Origin: Symbiodinium kawagutii
Taxonomy: Eukaryota > Sar > Dinophyceae > Suessiales > Symbiodiniaceae
Direction: 5' to 3'
DNA length: 64,000 nucleotides
Assembly: GCA_009767595.1 (NCBI GenBank)
Contig: VSDK01012581.1
Coordinates: forward strand, 26,709-90,708
Below the pieces are notes generated by a model. It searched no databases. It saw nothing but the letters and a program-made list of their open reading frames with translations, and was not told where the DNA came from. How positions within the stretch are numbered: position 1 is the first letter of the stretch; the number at the start of each line of letters is the position of its first letter. The position numbers and the translations under genes are program-made. Shown here one piece after another: positions 10,669 through 21,037 of this stretch.

Positions 10669-11829
10669 AAATAGGTGGTGATTGAATTTCAAAGTGATTT
10701 ACCATCACAGACAAGGGGTTTCTTCAAATGGATCGACCATAAAAAAAGCAAAACAAGGGGTATCTTCCAACAAATCTACCGTTTGACCATAGGGAACAAC
10801 ATGGAAAAACCATGACGACCATCATGATCCAGCTACCAACCATTGGTATCTATAAAACATGATCAGCTGGATAATGGTTGGAACCATTACCGTTGAAACA
10901 TATTGGATCATGGTAAATACCAATGGTAGATCCACTAACCATGGTTACTAAAATGATTTTTACTGGTAGATCCGTTCTAGGATCTACTACCTTTAAACCA
11001 TTGGAAAAAAACAATGATAGCTTGCAGTGAAACTATTGGAAAAGAACCATGGGTAATGTTGATTTGCCACCATTGTCAATAGCTAATCATGTGAATCAAT
11101 CCTGGCTATTTCTTAGGTAATTCATGGTAAGAGGGAAACCCAAGTGGCAAATCGATGGTTCGTTCATGAATGTCATGGTGAAACGGCAACTCACCAACTG
11201 GGACCCAGTTCGCCATGGTGGTACTAGCACCATCCAGCTGTTCGAAATCGACATTGATGGGGAAACCAGCAGTTAACAAGGGTTAATGAGGGTTGAGAAG
11301 GGTTCATAAGCCATGGTGGTACAGTACCTACTAGCAACCCGAAAAACCTCAAGTGGGGGTTCTCCATTTTGGGACAAAGCCATACATGGCTTGGTGTATC
11401 TAGATGTTTTGCAGTCAACGACTCGTGAACTCATCCATAAATGGAGATGTCACCTTCAAACTTGTGTGCCTTTTACCGGCCCATAAAAACCGTGTCAAAG
11501 GAGGACCCAAATGGCATGGTGCGTGACCACGCTCAGAAGTTGCAAACGCGCTGGACCTGGATTTTCAATAGGAATCAAATGGAATCAGTCTCACTCTCAT
11601 TCTTATCATTGCTATCAACACATAATTCTATTCAACTATCTGTCGCTGTCAAATATTGATTGTGCTATTACGACGATGACCAATACCTACATATGCATCT
11701 TACAAGTCATCAGCATTCACTCAAACTTTACAATGTACACGTAGATTGTTGCTCACCGTCGACTTGAGAAATTCAATGGAATTCATCATTATCATCAACA
11801 TCAATGGCCAACAATTATATGCCATCATT

Positions 11830-11950
11830 CACCATCATCAATCATCATTCACAATCATCAATCACCATCAATCATCATCAATCATCAACAATCATCAACA
11901 GTCATCATCAATCATCAACAATCATCATCAATCTGAAAAATCATCAATAA
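11830..11950 (+). repeat. ATCATCAATCATC low-complexity array
   Basis: Degenerate AATCATCATC/CAACAATC units leading up to the GC-rich island at 12.0 kb. The plus frame across it (HHHQSSFTIINHHQSS) is repeat-derived. Confidence 0.8.
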
Positions 11951-12022
11951 TTATCAACAATCAGCTACCATTAATCATCATTGCTGTTGGTCATTGTTGG
12001 CCATTGATCATTGATATTATCC

Positions 12023-12118
12023 CATTGAGGAGCAGGGCGCGCAGCCAAGGAACCATTTTGCAGGGGCACTGGGTTGCCTTGGATTGCAACATGTCCAGCA
12101 CGCGCACCTCACGCCACA
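12023..12118 (-). CDS. Putative exon, unidentified
   Basis: On the minus strand a pyrimidine-rich tract and CATTTGCAG acceptor precede about 31 open codons (WREVRVLDMLQSKATQCPCK, then MVPWLRALLLNG) with G/C-rich third positions and an amphipathic, protein-like composition. The 3' border has no GT; a GA donor (GG|GATAAT) would be needed, a class reported in dinoflagellates. The plus strand is also open (RARSQGTILQGHWVALDC), so strand is a judgement. Confidence 0.42.
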
Positions 12119-13083
12119 CTGCAAATGTTTGGGCGTCCATTGAAGAAGGAACAAGAAACGTCATGGTTGTGGGTTAGAATAGACTATAACTTATAAAGCT
12201 CAATTTGTATGGTTTGTAACCAGCAATTACAGTTTGATAAAACCGTCAAAAGTAGCTGAATGTGGTTGTGGGTCATAACAAAACACCGGTGAAAGGGGTT
12301 GAAGTCCACATCTCAAAAACTCGACTAGTGGATGCATGTCCGACTCCATCAACCCTGAAGAACTAGTAGTAAACATCACAAATGCGTACCCTATTAACCA
12401 TCATCAATCACAGGAAACTCACAAATCCAAACAACACACCTGATGATATAAACATACAACACATATCAACCAACAACGATGAAAATCAATGAGCATATGA
12501 CTGCGGCTGATGAACGTGCAACATCGAAACGTTAATATATCATCAGCATAAGAATAATGAAAGCAGCAAACACTGAAACTACTACTGCTACTGACTGCTG
12601 AGTACTTACTAGTAGTGATACTAGTAGCAGCATTTACCACCACTATTACTACTACTGCTGCTGCTTTTACTACTACTGCTAATCCTCCTCCTTCTACTAC
12701 TCTTACTTCTACTTCTACTAATACTGGTTGACCAAGCAGTCGCACAACTGCCTCAAGAATATCCAGGGGGACTGTTCGAGCTTATAGAAAGAGAACAAAA
12801 TAGACATGGCGTCCCCAAAACAATGATCACCTTTCGGCAAGAAAAATCCCACCTGCGGTCGGGATGCGCAAAACATCCCATCTCCAGCTGCCCCTCTTGA
12901 CGATTTGAAGTGGTGCACTTGTCGAAAAAGAATAGTGGTCACTAGCTCGCTCCTATATTTTGCAATGTGGTGGTAGCCATTAGTGGGACCCTATGCTTCC
13001 ATTTACCATGAAATAGAAAAAAAAACAGCTGGTTTCTACCAACTTGTTGTGATGGGGGTTGGTTTACCCCCTATAGTGGAAGC
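12119..13083. other. No gene supported; contains an ACT microsatellite
   Basis: Mixed sequence with a long ACT/CTA array (separate entry). Frames across that array are compositional by-products. Confidence 0.45.
12585..12724 (+). repeat. ACTACTGCT-type microsatellite
   Basis: A long degenerate run of ACT, GCT and CTTCTA triplets. The minus frame through it (VVEGGGLAVVVKAAAVVVIV) is low complexity and not called. Confidence 0.85.
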
Positions 13084-13164
13084 CTAGCAGCATCGGGGGG
13101 ATCCTCGCGAAAGTCTGGCAGGTCGCCAGCGAAGCTCATAAAGGGCCACAGCGGGATCTCCCTT
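13084..13164 (-). CDS. Putative exon ending in a stop
   Basis: Minus strand: a CGCTTCAG acceptor precedes 26 codons (AAGGGAGATCCCGCTGTG; KGDPAVALYELRWRPARLSR) ending at TAG. The GC-rich island contrasts with its surroundings. It could be a terminal exon; a GA-type donor at CGCGAG|GATCCC is an alternative that would make it internal. The product is not recognised. Confidence 0.4.
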   Translation of the reverse strand, partial: KGDPAVALYELRWRPARLSRGSPRCC

Positions 13165-14056
13165 CTGAAGCGTGTCTGAGCGAATAACCATCAATGGTAG
13201 CATAGCTGATACTTTAGTTAACAATACCTGATGATAACCATTGAACCAATCAATGGTTGAGAGTTTCAATATTCTAATACCATCCCAATAATTGAATATT
13301 GATCATTCATAGTTACTGTAGTTGATTCAATAGCTATAGACTATAGGATGGTTTATTGCATGAAGCAACTATAGCTGACTCCATTGAACAACAATTAACT
13401 ATGAGTCAGCTATGAAATAACCATGTTCATCATGATCACCAATATGCCATGAAAGAACCCTTGCTAGTCATCATTCACCATGAATCAACCAATAATTACC
13501 CATCCAATTACAACATGCTCCCACCAAAAGCCCTGGCCCAAAGAGACGGCTGCATATGATCCTGAACTGGCATCTATTTCTGACCATGACTAGTCACCAC
13601 AAGCCGGGGAAATCATGAGCATCGCATGGCCAAGCCAATCACACTAGCAATCAACAGCAATTAGTTTGGCATTGTGTATGGCTTGTTTTCACAACATGTT
13701 TTCAAAATACAATTGACAAGCGTTGAATTTCTAATATGTACTTAATTAACTACTACTGACCATGTTTACCAACCGAACACAGCTTCACTTTTCCGAAAAT
13801 AATCATCATCTCAAGCACTACACGTGCTCAAAAACCAAAAGATCACTTGTTGATCAACAATGGTTCGTGATAATTAACCATCATTCAACCATGGATTGTA
13901 AGTAATCATTAATGATTGTTTCAATAGAACCACCCGAAAACAAACCAATTCAAGCAAAACTAAACGGTATTGAACTATCATTAAACACCGATCAGAGATC
14001 ACAGTTCTTTCTCCAAATAAACACTATACACATCCTGGTTGGTCATATTAACCATG
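13165..14056. other. Repeat background, no gene supported
   Basis: Alternating ATAGCT/ACCATGA words. No coding bias seen on either strand. Confidence 0.4.
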
Positions 14057-14144
14057 TGGGTGTTTCTCAAAATAGGGCACCTCCGCAAATCATCTAATAA
14101 TCACCATCTATACCAATAAACCATCCATATTTTCAACACCATCC
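14057..14144 (+). mobile_element. Family A element, right end lost
   Basis: TGGGTGTTTCTCAAAATAGG and the inner CCAATAAACCATCCATATTT are present, but the right inverted end is missing. Confidence 0.65.
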
Positions 14145-14194
14145 ATTTATTGACCACATTTCACCGCTCAAAAATCACGTTGTCACCACCATAG

Positions 14195-14372
14195 CCGTGA
14201 CGCAGCTAGCCACCACGGGCGCGAGTCCGTCCTGTCCGGCCATGGCGCCTCTTGTCGGAAGCGGCTGCTCAAACATGGCACTTGGCAGCCAAGCACCTCG
14301 CAGCGACCCAGGGGCAGTCGCAGGCAGCAGGCAGAGGCAAGTGGCCCTCCATGGGAATCCGATGAGTCAATG
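14195..14372 (+). CDS. Putative exon, strand ambiguous
   Basis: A GC-rich island of about 178 bp. The plus reading has an ATAG acceptor and a strong TG|GTGAGT donor, open for about 59 codons (VTQLATTGASPSCPAMAPLV). The minus reading is equally open (MFEQPLPTRGAMAGQDGLAP) with a weaker border (ATG|GTGGTG). Third-position G/C is similar on both. I place it on plus because of the splice sites, with low certainty. Confidence 0.3.
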
Positions 14373-14821
14373 GTGAGTGGCGCATGATGGTGGCGAATGA
14401 TGGCAAATATCAACTAAATCCGAGGTTAGCATGGTTCATCTACCCCTCTTTGAGATGGTTCATCTTGGTCAAATCGATGCCAAGTTTTGCCTTGGGAGAG
14501 CACAAACTCATGGCTATCTCATGGTGACTTAGCTGATATATCGCTAGATTCGTAGGATGTCACAAGGCCAACTCCACATGTGAGTCGTGTCAACGCGCAC
14601 TCTTTCTAACAAGGAAAAGCTACGATTGTCCGGAAGTAATTGATTCGTGACGATTATCGATGCTTGAACATTTGAAAATCTGTTGGCAATGGGTATTTTT
14701 GATGCTTGCCTTTTGAGATCTTTCGGGTAGGGTCGCTTGCTAAAATCAATCATCGAAAACCATTTCTCAAGCATTGCTGAAGCAATATGAATCCTCATTG
14801 GTGCTTAGATTGACCAACATA

Positions 14822-14920
14822 GGTGTTTCTCAAAATACTGGACCCCTAAATCGTCCAATGTTAGTCATCTTTAAAAATAAACTCAGCATTTTCGGGATCC
14901 TACATCTTAAGAAACCCTTA
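14822..14920 (+). mobile_element. Family A inverted-repeat element
   Basis: GGTGTTTCTCAAAATACTGG at the left and CATCTTAAGAAACCCTTA at the right. The inner CCCCTAAATCGTCCAATG and AATAAACTCAGCATTTTCGG match the family. Confidence 0.75.
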
Positions 14921-15179
14921 CATAAACCACCATTTAACAGCAGAATGGCTGCATTGTTCAATGCAATGGTGCATCTTCAGAATCTCTGGATGTTTTCCGC
15001 AAAATTATCTTTGCGCCCCGTTGACACAAGTGTTGTCCACATGGGTTTGGGGCCCGGCTCGCCATGGTGGTACCTATAACCATCCAAACTCTTAACCAGT
15101 AACTTGGGCTACGCCATGGCTTTGGACAAAATCACCTGAATTTGCCAAACAAAATGGACCACTTTTAGCTGTTTTGTTC

Positions 15180-15640
15180 ACCCCAATCCAGTGGCTGGTC
15201 ATTTAAGGCTTGTTCACATGCGTGGTATAAGGTCACCAGATTTGAGTTGGCAACTGCTTGAAACTCACAGCAGGGGTTTTGTTTTTATGCAGTTGGGAGA
15301 TCCAAAAATGGTAGGGCTCTGCTCTGCTCATAGTGCCGCTATGTCACAGTATATTCCAGGTTCCTGCTTGACTCTCCTTTCCGGGGTAGCCCCTGGTGAC
15401 GACAACAAGCAGCCCCTTCCGTTGGGCACAGTGCGGGATGTCGGCTTGTTGTAGCCCGACCCACTCCACTGTATAGCCGCTATTGCAACGTGACTCAGCC
15501 AGGTATTGGTCTTGCCATTGGAATACTTTCTTCCGCCGGGTATCTTCCACACGCCTTGCCGTATTTAAGCGCATGGGGAAATGATTGCCTCGTACCCACG
15601 TGGAAGTCCACTGCCCGCTCCACTGCCAGCCGACCTGTTT
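15180..15640. other. GC-richer stretch, open on both strands
   Basis: Frames of 60-87 codons overlap on opposite strands (plus 15191-15454; minus 15328-15574). Composition is protein-like on both and no splice border decides between them, so I do not call a gene. It directly adjoins the two-exon model at 15.65-16.08 kb and may belong to the same gene or relic. Confidence 0.3.
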
Positions 15641-15646
15641 ATCTGA

Positions 15647-16082
15647 TTATGCAATGTTCAAATGATCAGTGAATTGGTGCGGTCCGAGTTTCGAAAATCC
15701 ATCGCTCGGTGGCCTGGAATTGGAAGCGCAAGTGGCGCTGCAGGGTTTGCTGGCGGCGCTGCAGGAGGGGCCTCTCGGCAATTGCGTAGAGAGGGGTCGA
15801 TGAAGACCGCCTGAGAGGACGGCTTTCCTCAGGTAAACCCGATCACCCTGTTTCATACCGAGTGGTTCACATTCCAGCGCCTCTCTGCTCCACATGCGAA
15901 AAAGATCCCCGGCGGTTTGATAAATTAAAAGACCTCAAGGCGTGGTTCTGGTTGCTGTGAGCGCAACCGGCGCTTTGTCTGCACCCTGCAAGGCTTCCGG
16001 CCTTTCCGGCGCTGCACCTAAGCGACTCCAAGACCTTACGGAGGATGTTGCGACGCTGGGATTCCTCCATGCATGTCATCAA
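15647..16082 (-). CDS. Two-exon gene model with a 49-bp intron
   Basis: On the minus strand an ATG at 16082 opens a frame of 49 codons plus 2 bases (MMTCMEESQRRNILRKVLES) with about three quarters G/C third positions. A GTCTTTTAAT donor at 15933 and GTGGAGCAG acceptor enclose 49 bp (15885-15933). Joining them restores the frame exactly: AG plus A gives Arg, and the second exon continues for 79 codons (EALECEPLGMKQGDRVYLRK) to a TAA at 15647. The protein would be about 129 residues, Ser/Cys-rich in its C-terminal half. The family is not recognised. The same island is open on the plus strand too (GLELEAQVALQGLLAALQEG), so the model needs transcript support. Confidence 0.42.
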
Positions 16083-16615
16083 ATTTTGGGGTCGGACGGT
16101 TCACAGAGCCATCGGACGGCCTGAGAAGCTACAAACCCAAATGTTAGCATATAGCCCTGACATTGGATCCTCAGGGATGGATCATGTCCTGCAACAGCTG
16201 CTCTTCTTGCGTAAGCACACCGCCACTTGAACCTCTGATGTTCGTGCAGTGAAGTAGCATTTTGCATGAGCCAATTATCTTGGACCGGTGAGTCCGCGGC
16301 AAGAGGCACTTTTCACATTTGTGGTGAGGCGTTGCTAACAATAGTCAGCCCTCTTTAACTGGGATTTACCGCCATGAACCACATTTGACCGCTAATAAAC
16401 CAGTATCAATCAGTATTCAACATTAATGTACCACTAGTTAATGAGTATCAACCACCAGTGCAAATCAACCAACATCAACCACCAAACTACCAACGATCCT
16501 AATTGCAAAGCAGCCTGGTCTACCAACCAGGATATGGTGGGGGTTGATCTATCCACCACCAAAGCCCGTTACTGCTATCGTAAATCCAACTTTACAGTGG
16601 TTAGTTAATAATGGC
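16083..16615. other. No gene supported
   Basis: Open frames on both strands at 16045-16309 have no border support. From 16.37 kb the sequence is ACCATCA-type background. Confidence 0.35.
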
Positions 16616-16737
16616 TACACTCTGGCAAACTCACATGTCACATGGTAATGGAAAATCCACCAATTATGGATCGTTTCCTGGGGTTTCTCTACAAAATATG
16701 GTGATTTTCCATTGCTATGTTAGTTTACCGGTGTGTA
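16616..16737 (+). mobile_element. Family D element, diverged
   Basis: TACACTCTGGCAAACTCACA at the left and GCTATGTTAGTTTACCGGTG at the right, with inner GGTAATGGAAAATCCACC and GATTTTCCATTGC. The arms pair imperfectly. Confidence 0.7.
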
Positions 16738-17062
16738 AGCGTGGTACACTCTCGCAGCTCGGACAATCCAGAGGTCTGCACACCTGAGGCTAGCTACGTT
16801 TAGCAGACCAACAGGTGAAAATGCAATTGTTTAACACCACCAACCAGTAGTTTTGCAGCCGCTATCGTTGCTTATTTATGCCCTACTATTAGCCACTATT
16901 AACCATGCTTAAATCCACCAAACATTTACAGTGGCCAACAATGGCTGATAGTTGCTGATTGTCAAGCTGAGTTGATCACCCGCTGAGTGTCGCCGATTGG
17001 CCTCAACCAACCTGTAGCCGACCATAGGCAATTATGATTCACCATCATTTACCCTTGGTGAC
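16738..17062. other. Repeat background, no gene supported
   Basis: ACCACCAACCAG and GGCTGATAGTTGC words. Nothing coding seen. Confidence 0.4.
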
Positions 17063-17182
17063 TACCCTCTGGTCAACCAACCTGGCAATGGAAAACCTGA
17101 ACCTAGCATTTGTTAATGGTTTCCCAGCGTTTCACGTAATAAAGTGTGGTAAAACTCCAGCTCGCCAGGTTGGTTTGCCAGG
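17063..17182 (+). mobile_element. Family D element, diverged
   Basis: TACCCTCTGGTCAACCAACC and GGCAATGGAAAACC at the left; CCAGGTTGGTTTGCCAGG at the right. The right arm has lost the terminal GAGGGTA. Confidence 0.65.
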
Positions 17183-17475
17183 TTTTTCCTATGAACTTGT
17201 TGCAATATACTTGCTGTATATATCCCCTATATTTGTTAGTTGTAATCCCTATGATTAACCATCAACCACGAACCAACCACAAATCATCCACCACGCAGCC
17301 ACTGCTGCCATGGCTTTCACCAGAGGAGCTCGGAAGCAGTTCCGTTCCATCTCCGCGTACAAGACATCCTTGGTGGCTGAGCGATGGTTGATGGTTGCTG
17401 AAGGGCAAAGAACTAGTGGTTAGGTGTTTCTCAAAAGGGCTAACTATGGTTGCTTATTGGCTAATTTTCCCAAGA

Positions 17476-17600
17476 TGGGCGTTTCTCGAAGAGTCTCGCA
17501 ATCTAGGGGTACCCCACTAAAAAAATTGGTTGGTTTACCACCATAAATGGTTTATATAAAGGATATTTCTGGGTGCGGGAACCCTATTTTGCGAAACCAT
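17476..17600 (-). mobile_element. Family A element, reverse orientation
   Basis: TGGGCGTTTCTCGAAGAG at the left and CCCTATTTTGCGAAACCAT at the right, with inner GGGGTACCCC and GGTTGGTTTACCACC. A further left-end fragment lies at 17423-17440. Confidence 0.7.
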
Positions 17601-17610
17601 CAGATTGTTT

Positions 17611-17846
17611 CTAGAATTCATCTTTGTTCACACCGGCAAAGCTAAGTAATCTATTGACAGGAAATTGAAATTTACAAGACACAGCATTGATCAATCTCTG
17701 ATACATGTCCATGGCCATCACGTCATCATGCAAGTGATCCTCTTGTACTGCTGACTCAAGCTGCATTTGAGCACCAAAAATGTCCGGATCCAACCAGAGA
17801 TCACTGGGAACGATGCTTTGTCTCTTCTCGTCAAAGAACCCATTCA
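17611..17846 (-). CDS. Coding segment trapped between two family A elements
   Basis: Minus strand, about 79 codons ending at TAG (start region FFDEKRQSIVPSDLWLDPDI, end LLSFAGVNKDEF). Composition is strongly protein-like, acidic and without simple repeats; the plus strand is not open. Both sides abut family A elements, at 17476-17600 and 17847-17950. Its 5' end is therefore hidden; the open frame runs on into the flanking element for about 17 codons that are element-derived. It may be a last exon or a gene remnant. The family is not recognised. Confidence 0.45.
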
Positions 17847-17950
17847 ATGGTTGTTTCTTGAAATAGGGGACCCCGTAAATGATCCAGTATTTACCATTCA
17901 CAGTAATAAACCAATCAATTTGGGGTGTACACTATTTTGAGAAGCCGCCA
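17847..17950 (+). mobile_element. Family A inverted-repeat element
   Basis: ATGGTTGTTTCTTGAAATAG at the left and CACTATTTTGAGAAGCCGCC at the right. The inner GACCCCGTAAATGATCCAGT and CAGTAATAAACCAATC match the family. Confidence 0.85.
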
Positions 17951-18545
17951 AATATGATATGATATCATACAAACCAACTGAATCACCAATTTCAATAGCC
18001 ATTGCCGGCCATCATTTGTCATTGCCGTTGAGCCTTAATGACCATCATTCACGATTATACCATAATCCCCCATCTTGATCATAATGAACACATGTTACTC
18101 ATTACTAAGCATGTTGTCCATTTTGAACCCCCATTAGCCATATTGCCAACCACCATTTTCAACCATGATATCAACCACCATCTTATCAATCACCAATGGC
18201 CACACGTCAACCATGGTTATCCATTACGAACCCCCATTAACCATTATTTGAGCATCAAATAACCATCTTGAATAATCATCATGTACCAATTCATTCACCA
18301 TCATTACCTATCATTAACCATCATGACCAATCAACAACCATCATCAGGTATCAATAATCATTATAATCATAACCATGGCCCTATCAACTATTAATAAGAC
18401 GGTTCATTCGCTATCAACCAAGCATTCATTCACCATTGCTCAACTATCAATTAGGCATTTTACCATCCACCACGAGTTTGCCTATCATTAACCATCATTA
18501 GCCATCATTAACTACTATTAATCCTCTTATCCACCACCATTTTAC
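17951..18545 (+). repeat. ACCATCATTAACC background leading to an exon
   Basis: Nearly continuous words of the form AACCATCATTAACCATCATG in one orientation up to the putative exon at 18546. On the far side of that exon the words reverse to GGTTGATGTTGG. Confidence 0.75.
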
Positions 18546-18650
18546 CCAAGACCCCGGTGAGTTTCCACACAAACCAAGTGGCCGGCAGCTGACGTGCGGC
18601 CCGGCGAGCGCGTTCGGGGTCAGCCTTGCCGGGGGCGGCCACGGCTGCGG
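18546..18650 (-). CDS. Putative exon, unidentified
   Basis: Minus strand, 105 bp. A CAACCGTAG acceptor precedes about 34 open codons (AAVAAPGKADPERARRAARQ, then LPATWFVWKLTGVLG), followed by G|GTAAAA as donor. About three quarters of third positions are G/C. The first half is Ala/Arg-rich and probably helical; the second has an aromatic patch. The nearest equivalent plus-strand frame is interrupted. The family is not recognised. Confidence 0.52.
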
Positions 18651-18720
18651 CTACGGTTGGATGAATGGTTGGAGGATGGTTGATGTTGGTTGATGTTGGC
18701 TGATGTTGGTTGATCATGGC
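18651..18720 (+). repeat. GGTTGATGTTGG words following the exon
   Basis: GGTTGATGTTGGTTGATGTT and near repeats, the opposite orientation to the flank on the other side of the exon. Confidence 0.75.
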
Positions 18721-18938
18721 CATATTTCCACCATAGTTGCTCATCATAATGTTGAAGTATGAGCACATACGCTTGATGATTTGTTTTTTCAAGAAACACT
18801 TGAATATCAATGGTTGTTAACTTGATGGCTGAGAACAACTAACACTGGCTGACCATCGGTGATGCCTCATGTTGAAACTGGGCAATTCGTAGTGGTCAAC
18901 AAGCTGGGCGACAAAAATGAGCAGTAGTTTTTGTAGAT

Positions 18939-19048
18939 GGAGGTTTCTTAAGCCCTGGGGAACCCCAAAATGTTTGGTTTATGGATTTAAGTTATAAGTG
19001 GCTGATGAAGGATGATGACTGGGGGTACCCCTATTTTGACAAACCCCT
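18939..19048 (-). mobile_element. Family A element, reverse orientation
   Basis: GGAGGTTTCTTAAGCCCTGG at the left and CCCCTATTTTGACAAACCCC at the right, with inner GGTTTATGGAT and GATGATGACTGGGGG. Confidence 0.75.
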
Positions 19049-19492
19049 AGTTCATGTTGCATGGAATCAATGGTTCGGGTATTTGGTAATCAGAAATAAT
19101 GGCTGCTTGTAGTTAAGGCTGGCAAATCACTGAAGTACACTGCAGCCGCCCAAGGCAACCATGTTCAGTTTGCGATGCGCATGGTCTAGCCATCTTGAGT
19201 GGTACTACCTCCTAAGCAGCTACCAACTCGGGTACACCCATCACAGCGATGGCAGCGAGTTCCCCACGCTCTTGAGTGTCAAAAAGGGAGAGGGAAAGAA
19301 TGGTGGCATTGGAATGGTCAAACTCACATCAGTGAACCGTGATCAATATCAAAACTGTTACCCGACATTAGTTGTCAATTTCCCATTGTTAATTATCATA
19401 AACCATCATTGATCCTCCGTTATATGAACCACCATGGATTATGTACTATATAACATTGTCGCTCATACCCAATGATCATTGACCCTCAAATG

Positions 19493-19593
19493 ATGGTTTG
19501 TCAAAATAGGGGACCCCTAAATCATCCAGTGCATTACCGATGTGCAATAACAAACCAGCCATTTTGGCGTTCCTTGTGTTGAGAAACCACCAT
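19493..19593 (+). mobile_element. Family A inverted-repeat element
   Basis: ATGGTTTGTCAAAATAGGGG at the left and TTGTGTTGAGAAACCACCAT at the right. The inner CCCCTAAATCATCCAGTG and AATAACAAACCAGCC match the family. Confidence 0.85.
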
Positions 19594-20070
19594 AACCCCT
19601 AGAACCATGGTGACTGTCACGAGTTACCAGCAGTGGGTATACCAACTACCCCCAGTGATCCTTAACCATTATCAACCATTATGATCCACTACTTAATCAT
19701 AACTAACCAGTATTATATAACCATAACTAACCATTCTTAAGCACCAAATAGTAGGGGTTATAACCACCAAATAACCAATATTATCCACCACTATTAATGC
19801 TTATTATAAACCACTATTAATGGTTCAAACCATATAGTAGTTGACTAACCCCCATTGTTGGTGATTGTCCCCTACTATTGACCCTTGTGATCCATTAATA
19901 ACCATCATTAACCATTATTAAACATATTATGATTCATTTTGATTCATTGCAAACCATTACTATCCGTTACCAACCATTATTAGCCACCATATAGTACTTG
20001 ATAAACCACCATCATTAACTATGATCCACCTGCAGGAAGCTTCTCTCCCAGGCGCCAGAGTTGGACTTGC
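19594..20070 (+). repeat. AACCATTATCAACC background leading to an exon
   Basis: Dense AACCATTATTAACC words in one orientation up to the exon at 20071. From 20.3 kb the orientation is reversed. Confidence 0.75.
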
Positions 20071-20176
20071 CTGGCAGAGTTGGATGCCTCGCGCCACGCC
20101 CAGCACGCGCAGCACGGCGGGGCTCAGGTGTTGCCGCACCTGCGCCACGCGAATCACCGGGCCCAGGCGCCAGGCG
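20071..20176 (-). CDS. Putative exon with a GC donor
   Basis: Minus strand, 106 bp. A CATCCGCCAG acceptor precedes 35 codons (AWRLGPVIRVAQVRQHLSPA, then VLRVLGVARGIQLCQ) in which nearly every third position is G or C. The donor is CAG|GCAAGT, a textbook GC-AG type donor. The peptide alternates hydrophobic and Arg residues every three to four positions. That would fit an amphipathic or voltage-sensor-like helix, but I do not claim a family. This is among the best-supported exons here because codon bias and both borders agree. Confidence 0.65.
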
Positions 20177-20188
20177 CTGGCGGATGGT

Positions 20189-20302
20189 TACCCTCCGCGA
20201 AACTAACCTGGCAGTGGATTTTCACCATATTTCATAGTGAAACCCTGGGAAATCATCCATTTCTAGTGAATTTTCCATTGCCATCTGAAATTACCAGAAG
20301 GT
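20189..20302 (+). mobile_element. Family D element 12 bp from an exon
   Basis: TACCCTCCGCGAAACTAACC and GGCAGTGGATTTTCACC at the left; GAATTTTCCATTGCCATCTG and CCAGAAGGTA at the right. It lies 12 bp upstream of the acceptor of the exon at 20071-20176 (minus strand), so it occupies the place of that intron's 3' end. Confidence 0.75.
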
Positions 20303-20785
20303 AGTAATAATGGTTAAATAGTAGGTTGATAATGGTTAATAATAACCTAACAGCGGGGGCATTGATGTTCACAACCTGATGTTGCTTGAAAGTAGTGAAT
20401 GACAATAGCAGTGGCTAATCAATGGGTGTTGATGGCTTTTTGGTGGTTGCGAAATGGTGATGGTTGGTGTTGGTTGACAATGGGCGTTAGTCAATCAATG
20501 TTATAATGGTTGATGAAGATTTTGTAATGTTTGGCAAAAATACAAAAACTAACAATGAATACCGAATCATGGCCAATAACGATGACAAATGCTTCACGAT
20601 TAACTTCAGGATCGTTCGAAATTTAATGGGGGTTGGCTGGTTGACGTAGGTGGGTGTGGGTAAGCTGGTTAACCAGCGACTAAGTGGATAGACCATGATG
20701 ATTTTTGACGTTGGTTGAAAGTAAGACCTTTTGATCACCATTCAAGAACGAAAGCTACGGAACAGTAGCCAATACATGAAGGTTC
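20303..20785 (+). repeat. GGTTGATAATGGTTAAT background
   Basis: GGTTGATAATGGTTAATAAT and related words, reversed relative to the flank at 19.6-20.07 kb. Confidence 0.7.
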
Positions 20786-21037
20786 CTAACGACTGGTGAT
20801 GCCTAAGCAGGGCTCTAGTGGCTGACAGTATGTGGATAATAACGCACCAAAATCAAGAAATGAATGTACTATGGAATGATTCATTTCGCGTGCGGCCATT
20901 CCTCGCGCCGTCCTCAGCAAGGTCTCAAAAGGGACGCCTGTGTCTCCTTCTGTAGCTTTGGTTTTCTCGTCGTAGGCAATCCAATTTTGGCAGCGAAGAA
21001 ACGCCGTCTGATATCCAGAAGTTCCTGGAGCACTCAA
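20786..21037 (-). CDS. Coding-like open frame, about 83 codons, unidentified
   Basis: Minus strand, free of simple repeats, with balanced composition (GYQTAFLRCQNWIAYDEKTK; ETLLRTARGMAAREMNHSIV), ending at TGA. The other minus frames are open for shorter stretches. It lies in the middle of a presumed intron, between the GGT-oriented and ACC-oriented halves. Other coding relics share that position (21.3, 21.8, 27, 45.7 kb). Confidence 0.4.
   Translation of the reverse strand: MSAPGTSGYQTAFLRCQNWIAYDEKTKATEGDTGVPFETLLRTARGMAAREMNHSIVHSFLDFGALLSTYCQPLEPCLGITSR

Larger units (their letters stand above)
9656..12022. other. Repeat background, no gene supported
   Basis: TGATAAT/TGATGGT-type words run to about 10.5 kb, then mixed sequence with one family A element, then TGG/CCA words. 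Near 11.2-11.3 kb CGCCATGGTGGTACTAGCAC and GCCATGGTGGTACAGTACC form a loose repeat that also appears near 6.2 and 15.06 kb. Confidence 0.4.
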
